Below the pieces are notes generated by a model, which ran no database searches, was not told where the DNA came from, and worked only from the letters and a program-made list of their open reading frames with translations. Both the position numbers and the translations under genes were made by a program. Below are positions 45,482 to 58,400 of a stretch of DNA of 64,000 nt, in pieces (the first letter of the stretch is position 1; every line of letters begins with the position of its first letter). Source of the stretch: Lytechinus pictus. Its lineage: Eukaryota; Echinodermata; Echinoidea; Temnopleuroida; Toxopneustidae. The stretch covers positions 39,887,401 to 39,951,400 of the forward strand of contig NC_087249.1 of NCBI RefSeq assembly GCF_037042905.1, read 5' to 3'.

Positions 45482-45861
45482 GGTCTGTATTCACAAAGTG
45501 GTTTTACATCTGTGGTGAAAAACCATGGTTTATGTAGAGTTAATCCTAGATCACACTTCATTCAGTGCAAATATTAAGAGTCAAATAATGGGTGCATAAG
45601 GGAGCAACACTGAAGCTTGATATAAAGGTTACTACATTAATGAGTCAGCTATTTACGTTGATTAATCATAAAAATTTGGCTCATTAATGCTATATTCTAG
45701 GAAACAAGCATCAATCCCGCTCACTGTGATAAAAGGCCACATTCACTATACTGAACGCTTTCTAAATATCCACGCTGAATTAAGCGTAATCAATGCATGA
45801 AATCTGCATAAAACATGGCAAGAAACCAAACATTCATTTTCGCCTCTGTGAATTCCGGCTT
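45482..45861. mobile_element. CACAAAG-ended TIR element (copy 1)
   Basis: The ends are GTCTGTATTCACAAAGTGGT and the inverse-like CGCCTCTGTGAATTCCGG. Inner inverted words are AACCATGGTTTATG and CATAAAACATGG. A related copy is at 55948-56316. Confidence 0.65.
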
Positions 45862-46195
45862 ATCTGTACACATCCCACTTTCCTTGACATAAATGCACAA
45901 AGCACTTCTAACTTGACATAAATGCACAAAGCACTTCAAACTTGAATAACCTTACAACTTCCCTCCCTCTTCCCGACAACAAAACTCTTTGTTACCATCT
46001 ACCATCGGGAAGTGTTTCATAAAGTATCTTTTCCGTGCTTTCACTGACAAATTTGCTCTGAGCCAATCAAGATGCAAGGATTTCAGTAGCTTTTAACAAC
46101 TACTAGTTCACCTCAGTTCAGAAAGTATCCAGATGGAGTTACTTTCCTTGATTCATCACTCATTTACCAATAGCAAGCAGACTATGAAGAGTGTC
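45862..46195. other. GatB downstream flank with repeats
   Basis: A 31-bp direct repeat (ACTTGACATAAATGCACAAA...) is present twice at about 45883-45945. A diverged TTTCATAAA MITE piece (46013-46105) ends TTTCAGTAGCTTTTAACAAC. Confidence 0.55.
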
Positions 46196-46285
46196 ACCTC
46201 AGCTTCAGCGGTTGTTTGAAGGTTGCTATGGCAACGCTCGGCTCGACCCTTCCCAGCGTCTTTTTCTGTGCATTACCAATCGTCA
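46196..46285 (-). pseudogene. Tandem duplicate of the GatB C-terminal coding segment beyond the stop
   Basis: Read on minus, this stretch encodes GNAQKKTLGRVEPSVAIATF in the frame that aligns with [20 protein letters not shown] of exon 12. It lies directly after the real stop codon (46285-46283), as a head-to-tail duplicate of about 90 bp with roughly 80% identity. It would be in the GatB 3' UTR. Confidence 0.8.
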
Positions 46286-46414
46286 GCGTGGCTTCAGCAG
46301 TTTTTTTAGAGTTGCTATGGCAATGCTTGGGTCGACCCTTCCCTGCGTCTCTTTCTGCACATTGCCCATCAGTCTGTTGATGGCCTTCTTGTTGCCACGG
46401 TGATACTCCTCCAC
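46283..46414 (-). CDS. GATB: GatB exon 12 (C-terminus)
   Basis: Encodes [20 protein letters not shown] then [20 protein letters not shown] and a TGA stop at 46285-46283. The K-x-I-NxLMGxV(Q/M)K.T.GR..P pattern is the conserved GatB C-terminal helix pair that contacts tRNA. Confidence 0.92.
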   Translation of the reverse strand: MEEYHRGNKKAINRLMGNVQKETQGRVDPSIAIATLKKLLKPR

Positions 46415-49400
46415 CTAAACAAACACATAAATGGCATTAATCTCTTTACATCATGACAAATACAGGTATCATTCCTTCTATCTGAAGCATGATCGATTAT
46501 AGTTTGAGGTAAAATGGGTAAAAACTATTAAAATGCAAGAATCAAACCTAGTTTGATCATGCTCTTTTCTAAAGGGGGGGGGGGGGCACTACATAAATAT
46601 CCCATCATTTAGCCATTCAGAGCCATGTTACATGAAAGTTACCATTACTGTAATTTTGCCACCCAAAAATAGCTATCATGGTCATCACGTGCAATCAAAA
46701 TCAACTATTCTAGTGAAGTTACCATTGGATAGCAAAGATAACATACTAATTTTTATGCAATGGACCTAAAAAAAAAAACATTTCACATAAACTGATTCTC
46801 CATTTTTAAGCATTTAATACAATATTTTCCTATTTCATGTTGTAATAGTATGTCTCCCATTTCGAAACTGGTAGGCACATATAGATATATACATCTTAAG
46901 ATCACCGCAACTCATGGGGACCATGACAGGGGGGGGGGGGGGGCTTCCAGAGAATAAAAGCACTTTCAAAGGGTTATGCAAAGAGCCAGGTGTGTTGCTA
47001 TGTCAATGCATACATTATCTATAATACTTGAAGCCCCCCCCCCCAATTAGATATTACCATAAAAAAACGGCATCCAAACCGAATCGGTCTATCTTGTACT
47101 CACTGTTTTTGTGTTTCTGTTAATGGTTCTCTCACATATCTGCCTTATTGTAGGTTCATCTGTAATCAATCCCCATCCATTCTCTTCAATGATCTGTTAT
47201 CAAAATAAAGAAAGCAGCACTCAATGAATGATTACGGTACAGTAACATATGTTACCCTCCACCTCAAAAAAAAAAAGTTGCCAGGCTAGGTTTTCCATAA
47301 TTAGCTAAAGTAGTACTTTTGCAAGAAGGGGGAGGGGCAATAAAGTGTGGCAAAATTCTGTTTGCTAACTCATTTACTTTGCACTGAAAATCTTTGTGGT
47401 ATTTACTATAACAATACAGACTACATTAGTACAGATTCACAGACAGTACACGTATGGGTATAAGCAAGAATTTTTTTTTAAACACAGGACCAGTGAGATT
47501 GTGCACTCGTTTATACTTTGTGATAACAAGTCTTGAAGTAACAATTAGACTCTTGCGGTACAAACACAAAAATATGAAGACAAATCACAAAACGGACAAA
47601 CCTCTGTCAAACTTCTGGTATCTCCGTCAAATACCATAGCGGTAAGGGTCTTTCCAGTCTTTGCTGATATTGCTCCACTCTGCATCAGGTCTATGAGTTC
47701 ACCAAAGGACGATGGAGGTAACAGGCTGTAGGAATTCAAATTCATATTCATTTCATTTTTAATAGAATACATAGTACAAATTCATAAAATACATGCCTCA
47801 CAATTTTAATAAATATCGATGGTAATTATATAGATTTTTCAATTATATATAACACAGAATATCTTTTGAAGACAATTTATAATACATTTCTTCAATAGAA
47901 ATACAATGAGTAAATCTGTAGAAATGGGGGGTGGGGGGGGGGATTTACTCAATAGCATAGATGAATGAGACACAAAAAAGCTGTTATTTTCCTACAAAGA
48001 TTTCCTTTCTTTCCTCTTTAATTCTCTTGATCTCTGGTTTTTGTTTCCACTACTTGAACAAGTGGAACGCCTCTGGCAGTCTCGCCTGCATTACGCAATT
48101 CATTATACATATAGCAGCAGTGCTTCCTTTGAAAAACAGCTAATGAATAATTATTCACAGAAGAAAACACTAATATGATAAAATATTATGTCCTTTGACC
48201 CAAAATGACCATTGACCATGATCATGTGACCAAAGACATGTACAAAACAATCATTCATACTTGATTACCCTTATGTCGATGTTTCATGAGCAACTACCAT
48301 AAACTTCCTATTAAAGTTATGCCAATTCAACACATACTCCCAACAAGGCCAGAGTTCATTGACCTTTAAATGACCTTTGATCTTGGCCATAATCCTGAAA
48401 CACACACAAGGTATTCAGGGATAATTACCTTTGACTTGGTCATGTGACCTAAAACTAGCACAGGATGTTCAAGGATACTTGATTACTCTTATATCCAAGT
48501 TTCATGAACTAGATCCATAAACTTTTAAAGTTATGATGACAATCCCTCAAATTACCCCTAGATGGCCAAAGTTTGTTAACCCTCAGTGACCTTTGACCTT
48601 GATCGTGTCACATGAAACTCAGGTAGGATATTAAGTGATGCATTATTACCCTAATGTGTAAGTTTTATGAACTAGGTCCATATACTTTTGAAGTTATGAC
48701 AACATTTCAAAAACTTAACCTTGGTTCAGATTTTGATATTGATTCCCCAACATGGTCTAAGTTCATTGACCCTAAATGACCTTTGACCTTGGTCATGTGG
48801 CCTGAAACTAAGGCAGGATGTTCAGTAATACTTTATTACCCCTATAAGTTTCATGAACTAGGTCCATATACTTTATAAGTTATGATGTCATTTCAAAAAC
48901 TTAACCTTGGTTAAGATTTCAATGTTGACGCCGCCGCCGCCGTCGGAAAAGCGGCGCCTATAGTCTCGCTCTGCAATGCAGGCGAGACAAAAATCACCGG
49001 GGGGGGGGGGGGGGCTCTCTTTTCTTTTACTCCCTTTATTTCATTCCATTGTTTCCTTTTGTTTCTACTACTTTAAAAACTGTTGGGGGTTGCCTTCCAT
49101 TTCTTTGCCTCTTTCTTGCTCTTCATACTATAAGTTTTCTTTTTTCACATTACTTGAAAAATCACTGGGGGATGGTGGTTATCCCCTTTCCTATCCCCTT
49201 GGGGCACGGCCCCTAGATGAAACATACACACACAAAGGACGCACCTGTCATTCACTGAGATGTTATTGAGGTTAAGGTGTCTGAGAACTTCCGTGGTCAG
49301 CCAATTCAAAACCCTCTTACTGTCTCTAGCAGAGTCTTCTTGCAAAACAGATTCAAAATATTCCACCAAGCCAGGCTCGCTCTGTTAGGAAGGATGAAAG

Positions 49401-52400
49401 ACACAGAAACATATTGAGCTGTATCCTGATTTCTACAACATGTAAATTTGTGATTTAGTGAATAAACTTTTACAAAGGAATAATTTAAAATGGTCTTTTT
49501 TACAAAGGAATATTTTAAATGGTCCACTCTGTTTACTTTATTATCACTCTTAGTCAGATGAAAATTTGGTTCATAAAGAGCAGGGGCGGATCCAAGATTT
49601 TCTGAAAGGGGGGGGGGGGCACATTTTCCGAGGAAACTATTTATCTCCGACGAAGATTCTGCTAGGTTCGAAAGCTTAGGCCCCTTTTGACTTTAAAAAA
49701 TATTTATCGACCGCTGCAAGTATTTTATGATTCATGATATTTATCGCCCGATGCAAGTATTTAAAAAAATCTAAGTTGGCACTGCTCATGAAGTTGTCGC
49801 CCTCTATACGCGTCTTTATCTAGGCTACAATAACAAAGACGGCAAGATGGCGACAATAACAGACTGAATAAGTAAACGCTCATGCTCTTAATTATTTTTC
49901 TAATTTGTTCCTATTTATTGAATAAATATACGCACCATTAGTGGATTTGGGAGGTAAATATTGTTTTGGCCCATTTACGTAAGTTTGGGCTCAAAACCCT
50001 AAGTAAAATGTGTGATTTAGGTCTAGTTTCACCGTGAGAAAAACTATGGTGCGTGTGCTGCAATGTCATAGAGTCCCAGGCTTCATGGAGAGTAAGCCTA
50101 CGTCAGTAGAACTACTTTTACTCTCCAGAAGCCGCCAGGCTAACTGGAACTGGGTGATACAAAGCCTGACAGAATTACAGAATTCAGTATTTAACGGGTT
50201 AACCCATTGACTCATGGAACATGTTGATACCTATACAAAGCCTGACAGAATTATAGAATTCAGTATTTAACGGGTTAACACATTGCCTACTGGAACTGGG
50301 TCATTCCTGTACAGAGCCTGACAGAATTACAGAATGCAGTATTTAACAGGTTAACCCACTACCTACTGGAACCAGGTGATCTCAGTATAAAACCTGACAG
50401 ATCTATCTGTGGACAAGCCTGACAGAATTACTGGATTAGGAATTCAACTGTTTAACCCAAATGTTGCCTCTTGAAACTGTGATCCCAGTATGTTCAAAAT
50501 GTTAATTAGCCCAAGTGGTTATTCACAAAGTGGGAGGGCACGGTCATACTTACAAGTAATTGGTGGGCAATATCCAGTGGCATGCCATACTGATCTGCTA
50601 GTCTTTGTCTTCTAGACCTCGGGAGCTCAGGTAAGCTATCCTTCAAGGTATCCACGTTGATCGCCCTGAGAGGCTGAGGGGATCGGTGTATGGTGGTGTT
50701 GTCATGAAGGATGAGGGGTGGAAGGTTGGGCTCTGCCATAAACCGGTAGTCTATCTGACCCTCCTTCTCTCTCATTGGTACCGTGATCCTAAGGTAAAAG
50801 ACAATGGGTAATATGGTGGTGTTATCGTCAAGAATAGGGGGTGCACGGTTTGGGTTCTGTCATGAACCAGTAGTCTATCTAATCCTGCTTCTCCCTCAAG
50901 ACCCTAAGTAGACAATGGACAATATGGTATCATATGTATTGTGGATTTATCATTTTTTGGTGGTGTTATAAAGAAGGATGAGTCGGTATCGTGATCCTAA
51001 CTTAACAATAGATAATATGGTGGGTTATCTTGACGGATGAATGGTAACTTATCCTAGACTAGATTAGACCAAGTGGAAATTCAACATTGTGACTTACCCT
51101 AGTGAATTATCAAATGCTCTGGTTTCGTAGTGAATCTTCTCGCCCCTTTCCAGTAGTTTTATGTGTCGCTTGATTTCAAAATCTGGGTGAAGTGAACGGA
51201 GAAATTTGAACCCTATTCATATTGCTGATTGCAAAGGTTACTAGAAGAGAAATTAGTAAAAAGGGGTCGAGGGAGTCAGGGCCCCTTTGCCCCTTCCCCT
51301 AGATCCACTCCTCCCTATACCAAGCACTTTAGCTAACCCTAAAACATGATCCCTCACCCAAACCAAATCGCAAACCTAATATACCTCTGTGCATCTCACA
51401 ACATAATGACCACAAGAAAATTTTTTGGATCGCCATTCAATTATAACATGCAACATTTATAGGGCTTTAGCATGGCTACCTTGTGCAATCAAGCATTCAA
51501 GGAATTTCAATATATAAAGTTCACATAGAGAGTACTCACCTACAGCTTGTTTCACAAAGCGGATGCTATTGATGTTCTTCACCTCTGACCTCACGCCTGG
51601 AGGCTCACCAGGGCGATGGACCGATACGTTGGCGTCAACTCGGAGGGAGCCCTCTAGTGATGAATTGAGAATTGATTATTTTTTGTTGATAAAAAAATTC
51701 CACTGATATCACAAAATATATCAAGAAAATAACTTACAATAAAAATCATTTTATGCTTTATCAGTAGGAGTGATTATTTTTTTAATGAAATACTCCTTAG
51801 AGGGGATGTTTCACAAAGCACCTTCCCAGCGATGTTAACTGACTAATTTGTCAAGAGTCAATCCGATGCAAGGATTTCAGTAGCTTATAACAGTGTCAGT
51901 CAAAATGACCAAGTATTTGTTTCAATAAATGCTCCTCAGGGGGCGTTTCATAAAGCACAGCGTTAGTGATTTGCACTAATTTGTAAGCCAATCAGATGCA
52001 AGGATTTCAGTAGCTTTTAACAGTTGCTTACCGTCCATCTTGCCGTCGCATGTCCCAAGAGCCTGAAGCAGAAGCTGTAGCTCCCTTACCATAGCTGCCG
52101 AGTCTGTGCCGTCCGTAAGGTCAGGCTCCGTCACCAGCTCCATGAGACCGACTCCTGATGTAAGACAATAAGAGGTGGATTGTTGTATGAGGACGGCTAG
52201 ATAAGAATTGGCCAGCAACTTATTTAGACCAAACGTTGAAGAGATGCAGCAGACACTACAGTTATAAAGGCTGATGCCCGCCTTTCAGGCACAGAAAGGG
52301 CTCAACAAAAATAGGGATAGAAGTTGGGGTAGAGGTCATCGGAAGGGTATGAGGAGAAGTAGGAGGAGCAAAAGTCTAAAAGGAGATGTAGTAGAAGCAG

Positions 52401-55400
52401 CAGTAGTAGTAGCAGCAGCAGTAGCAGTAGTAGAAGAGGAAGTAGTCGTAGAAGTAGAAGCAGTATCAGGATACATGTAAGTAGAAGTAGAAAATGTAGA
52501 AGTGGAAATAGAAGCGGAAGTAGAGGTAACAGTAGAAGTAGCAGAAGATTAAGTATGATTAATAGAAGAAAAAGCATGAGGACATGGATTGATTGATTGA
52601 TAAAAAATTAATGACACTATCAACACATGCGTGTCATATAAGTGTCGGACAGTTAATCTGGAAAGGTTACTATAATACAGTACAAATTACCCTAATGCAA
52701 CTTTACAAAGGAACAGGATTATAAATAAGTGATTATCAGTAATAAATTAATACGTTAAAGGGGAATCCAACCCAAATAAAAACTTGTTGTTATAAGAAAA
52801 AGAAAAATCAGACAAGTTGATAGGTGATAGTTTTAACAATATCGGACAAACAAAAAGAAAGTTATGATTTTTTTTAAGTTGTAAATATTGGTAATCACTA
52901 TACCCATGGAGACTTCAAATTTGCCGCATATGTGATGTCATAGTGATGTAAGGCAAGGACTACTCTTCCATGTACTCCAATACATATTATAGCTAGAATG
53001 TCATTTTTCCAAAAAGTTTTATTTCAAATTATATTTTTCTTTCATGAGGACATAAAACAATATACTACCTGGGTTAAATTTAGATTACTGCCCCAGGGGA
53101 ATGGGTACTTAAGAGAAAACCACAAATCCCTGATAATAAAGTACATGGTCTATGGAAAAGTTGTCCTTGCCCCTTGTCATAATTTACTTACCCAGTTGCC
53201 AATTTGAAATCTACATACTATTAGTGATCTCAATTTTAAAGCAGGTATAACTTTTTTATTGCTTATCCGATTTCTTTCAAACTTTCACCATTCTGTTTAA
53301 TTTATTTTTCTCCTTCCCAACACAACATTTTATGGTCAAGGCTGGATTCCCCTTTAACTACTTCCCCGGGATAACTTCCCTACTCTTTACGAAAAGAGGA
53401 GTAGGTTTTTTAACGTGCAAATGGTGTGACTCTCCCTTACACGGGACCGACGGCTTAGAGTCTCCTCCGAAAGACTAGACAATTGGAATAAAATACCTTG
53501 CCCAAGGGTATACCTGTTGTGATTGGGATTCGAACAGTTTCCCACCTAAAATCTAATAAAAAGATTGATTTCCTTTAGGAAATTTACAATACATAATCGT
53601 GAAATATCTCTAAATAATGTCTTAAGGTCAGGAACATCATAAAAGTTAGTACGAATATGTGCAAAATCAGCACATTCAATGAGGATGTGTTTAACTGTAA
53701 GTGTACAATTACATGATATGCATTGAGGTGGATTTTCTCCTGCAAATAAATATGCATGTGTTAAGTGAGAATGTCCAATACGAGCAAGGGTCAATACATT
53801 GTCTTCCCGTCGTTTAGCTAATGGAAGAGTATTTTGTGATTCAAGTCTTGGTTGGTGTTGATGGAGTTTATTATTATGAGGACATGGAAGATGGGAAAAA
53901 GAGAAGGAAAGAGGAAAATAAAAACATGATTCGATGAACAGTGAATAACAAAAAAAAAGATTCCCACCTGCCCTATTCAAATCCACTAACGTCTCTGCAT
54001 TATCCTCATCATGCAAACTCTTTCCACTGTCTTGTTCCAACTGGATCTGTTTGATGCGGACCGACCGATGAGATGGCGGGTTTTTCCGTCTCTCGTCAAA
54101 GAGGGTGAACTCCACACGCCCATCGACTGCTAGGGGAAGTCTCTGCTGGGTTATCTGGTAACCTGCCTGCAGGATGTTGGGGGGGTTCCATGAAATATTC
54201 ATGAGAAATTATGCAAACAGGGGAAGGTTGACGATGCAAGGGTTGGAGAGGGAGGGGAGGACGGAAGGGGTGGGAAGGTGCAAGGGAGAGGAAGAAGAGA
54301 AGTGAGGGGGTGAAGACAGGACAAGGGGGAGGGAGACCGGAATGAAGGGGGGGGGGTGAAGGGGGAAAATGGGAATGGGAGAGAGAGAGAAAGGGAGGAA
54401 ATGGGGTGGGTGGGGAAGAGGGAGGGGAAAGTAATTGGAGATCGAATGGGAGAAGAAGAGTAAGAAAGGGAGGGGGAGGGAATGGGAAAAAATGAGAAGA
54501 GCACTTGAGGAATGATAGGAGCAAGAAAAGTGAAATATGGAGCAAACGGAAGAGAGAGGAAAGAGGAAAAAGGAGGAAAAGGGAAAGTAAGTGGGGAGGA
54601 AAAGAGAAAAAAGTAATAAAAGAGGAAATGAAAAGGAAGGTGGGGAGGGAGAAGAGGATGGGGAGAGTATGGGAAGGGATGCAATAAAATATGGAGCCAA
54701 GGAATTGGATTTGTCCAATTTTTTTTAGGATTGGATAACAAAGACACACATTAAGAAAAAATAATCAACTGCTACAATCAAATTGACTGATATTTAAAAA
54801 ATATAAAAATACATTAATTAAACTGTGATTTCTTAATTATGCTACTATAACTAATTGAAAAAAAGTACAGTCTGATGGGATTTACCGGTAAATCAGCGTA
54901 GAAGTAGTGTTTACGATCAAAGACTGAACGCATGTTGAGAGAGCAAGAGAGGGCTAGTGCTGTCAGCACACCCGCTTCCACACATCGTCTATTCAAGACC
55001 TGCAATGACAGCGATCCAACATGGTAAATCATGATCACATATATGTGTAAGGATGTCAACATTATAAAAGGGGAAAAAGAAGTGAAACTATAGGAGATGC
55101 AAATAAAGTTAACTGAAGCCGAAGAAGTCTGGTTGTGCACTAATTTAATTGCTGGAATACTTTGCCCCAGCTCAACTCATGGCCACTGAACAATTTACAT
55201 ATATATTTAAATCAGGAATATCACCCAATCAAACTAAAGAGAATGGAAGGATCCAACTATATGTAAGAACCCAATTCATAAGGTAAACCAATGAGGAATA
55301 AGGAGGTGAAAATAATAAAAATGTCTGGGTGATTATGTAATAATGGAAATAGAAACTAAGGAGAGAGGTGAGGATGGAAAGAATGAAACACCTGAATAGA

Positions 55401-58400
55401 GAAGGAATGAAGATGACAAAGGAGGAAAAGAGGAAAGGTATTCAGAGTAAAATGAATGAATGATAACTGAATATCATTAAACTCAAAAAACCTCAGCTCA
55501 GACTGCAAGGGCAGTGCTGAAAAGAAATGCAAATGAACTCAAGTCTAGACTGAACAGATATGTAAAACAGCTGGAGAAAACACAAGTTAAAGAAAATAAA
55601 CAAGATAAGAAAATGACAAAATAACCATCTTACACATGTATGTTTCTATAACAAAAAATATTCAAGGTTGAAATTTCCAAGGGAGAGAGGTAAAAATGTA
55701 ACAACTGATAGAAAAATATAAGAAAGTTGTCCTGATTAATAAACATACAGCCAGCTTTCTTGGGAAATCATTACTTAATAGAAAAGGAATGAAGATTACT
55801 TAAGAGAATGAAAGGACTTCAGAGTGGAAAGAATGAATGGCAACTGAATATATCAAAAGAGAATGAAAGTTTGATCCTTCCATTATCTTTATTTTGATTT
55901 GTTGTTATTCCTGGAGAATAGACTAGTCGGGTAGTAGAGACCACATTGCCCGAATTCACAAAGGTGGTTTTAAAAGGTTTATACAAATTTCCTGTATAAA
56001 TGACACCCATTTACCACATATAATAAACAACGACCAATGCTGATGCACGCTTTTGTCACAGTGCGCCAAATGTACGCCTGTTGCCATGGTTAACACGCTT
56101 TTATTCACGAGTCCACTGTTTTGAAGAGTGGACTCATGAATTAAAATAGCATGCTCAACCATGGCAACTGGTGTCCATTTGGAGCACTGTGACTAACACG
56201 CGCATCAGTATTGTACATTTTTTAAAATATAACTGAAGCATATTTCATACAGGAAATCTGCATAAACTATGGGTTCAAACCTATGGTTTTCAAAATTACC
56301 TTTGTGAATTAGGGCCAATGGGTGTAGCTGATGTAGTGTTAGCCCGGGGGGGGGGGGGGGCACTTACATTGTCAAGTGGATACCATGCGCGACCAAAAAA
56401 AACATGTAACAAGTGGAATGCCTCTGGCCGTCTCACCTGCATCACGCGATTCAATATAGCAGCAGTGCTGATTTTGAAAACTACTATAACTCGCACAAGA
56501 TGTTCAGTGATACTTGGTTACTCTTATTTCCACGTTTTATGAACTAGACCAATACACTTATAGAGATATGATGGCAATTCAACAAATACCCCCAACGTGG
56601 CCAAAGTTCTTTGACCTTACATGACCTTTGACCTTGATCATGTGACCTGAAACTCGCACAGGATGTTCAGTGATACTTGATTACTATTATGTCCAAGTTT
56701 TATGAACTAGACCAATACACTTATAGAGATATGATGGCAATTCAACAAATACCCCCAACGTGGCCAAAGTTCTTTGACCTTACATGACCTTTGACCTTGA
56801 TCATGTGACCTGAAACTCGCACAGGATGTTCAGTGATACTTGATTACTATTATGTCCAAGTTTTATGAACTAGACCAACACACTTTCAAATTTATGGCTG
56901 TAATTCAACAAATACCCCAATTTGGCCAAAGTTCATTGACCCTAAATGACCTTTGACCTTGATCATGTGACCTGAAACTTGCACAGGATGTTCAGTAATA
57001 CTTGATTACTATTATGTGTAAGTTTCATGAATCAGATCCATAAACTTTCAAAGTTATGATGGTAATTCAACAGATACCCCCAATTCGGCCAAAGTTCATT
57101 GACCATAAATGACCTTTGACCTTGGTCATGTGACGTGAAACTCATGCAGGATGTTCAGTGATACTTGATTAACCTTATGTATAAGTTTCATGAACTAGGT
57201 CCATATATTTTCTAAGTTATGATGACATTTCAAAAACTTAACCTTAGGTTAAGATTTTGATGTTGATTCCCCCAACATGGTCTAAGTTCATTGACCCTAA
57301 ATGACCTTTGACCTTGGTCATGTGACATGAAACTCAGGCAGGATGTTCAGTAATACTTGATTAACCTTATGGCCAAGTTTCATGAACTAGGTCCATATAC
57401 TTTCTAAGTTATGCTGTCATTTCAAAAACTTAACCTCAGGTTAAGATTTGGTGTTGACGCCGCCGTCGCCGCCGTCGGAAAAGCGGCGCCTATAGTCTCA
57501 CTCTGCTATGCAGGTGAGACAAAAATGATGTCTTTTTCAAGATAGGGCACGTTACGTACGTAACATAAGGGTGTCAAAAATACTAAAATAATGAAAAAAG
57601 GGTATCTATTTTCGCTGGGAAAGCTTCGTGTTTAGGGCAAAATTTGCGAGGGTATGAAAAATTAAGACTAATATGTTTTATAAAGGATGTACTCTTTGCC
57701 CCAAGAGTCAACACTACGTGGGGGCTGTACTAAACCCAATGATGTAGGTAAAGGTGAAACCGACGACTGACGTCCGCGACATAATTGAAATATCGCTGTA
57801 CTTGTTTAGGGGTTCAATTCAGGAAATACTTGCCAATAGTAAAGTTTTGTTTCCAATACTTGTTAAGGGATGGGGTTTCACAAGCCAATACTTGTCAAGG
57901 GGTGCATTTTCAGAACATGGAAAATACGTGTTTAGGGTGCTTTTCAAGACCCCATGGTCGCGCATGGTATCCACTCGTCAATGGAAGTGGCCCCCCCCCC
58001 CCCCCCCCCCCCCGGAGTGTTAGTTAATACTACCCGACAAATAATAGACCAATTGCTAGTAAATAAGCCTCCCAACTATACTAACCGGAAGAGTACCTGG
58101 CAGAGAGGCATCAAAAAAAGAGACTAGCGAGTTTGGTGGTGCCATGAATTGGGCCTTAGAAGCAGAAAATAGTTTGGTATTGGAGAGTATCTGGGCATGA
58201 ATCTCAAGGCCAACCATGCTGGACCATCCTTCAAATGAACTATAGAAATAAAATTATCAAAAACATGAAAATTCTTTAAAAATATTACTACTGAGGAGAA
58301 GACAACAAAGAGGAAGAGGGGAAAGAGGAAGAGAGGGAGGAAGAGTAGAAAGAGGGAGGAGGAAAAATGAGAAGGAAGAGACTGAGGCCGAGGACAATGA

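Noticed and set aside
53546-53967. Extension of GatB exon 4 into the downstream open frame
   Set aside because: The GTGGGA donor at 53967 joins in phase to exon 5 and rebuilds the GatB signature; the read-through has no similarity to GatB.
54199-54749. Several long minus-strand frames of 169-217 codons
   Set aside because: They are low-complexity translations of the polypyrimidine tract in GatB intron 3.
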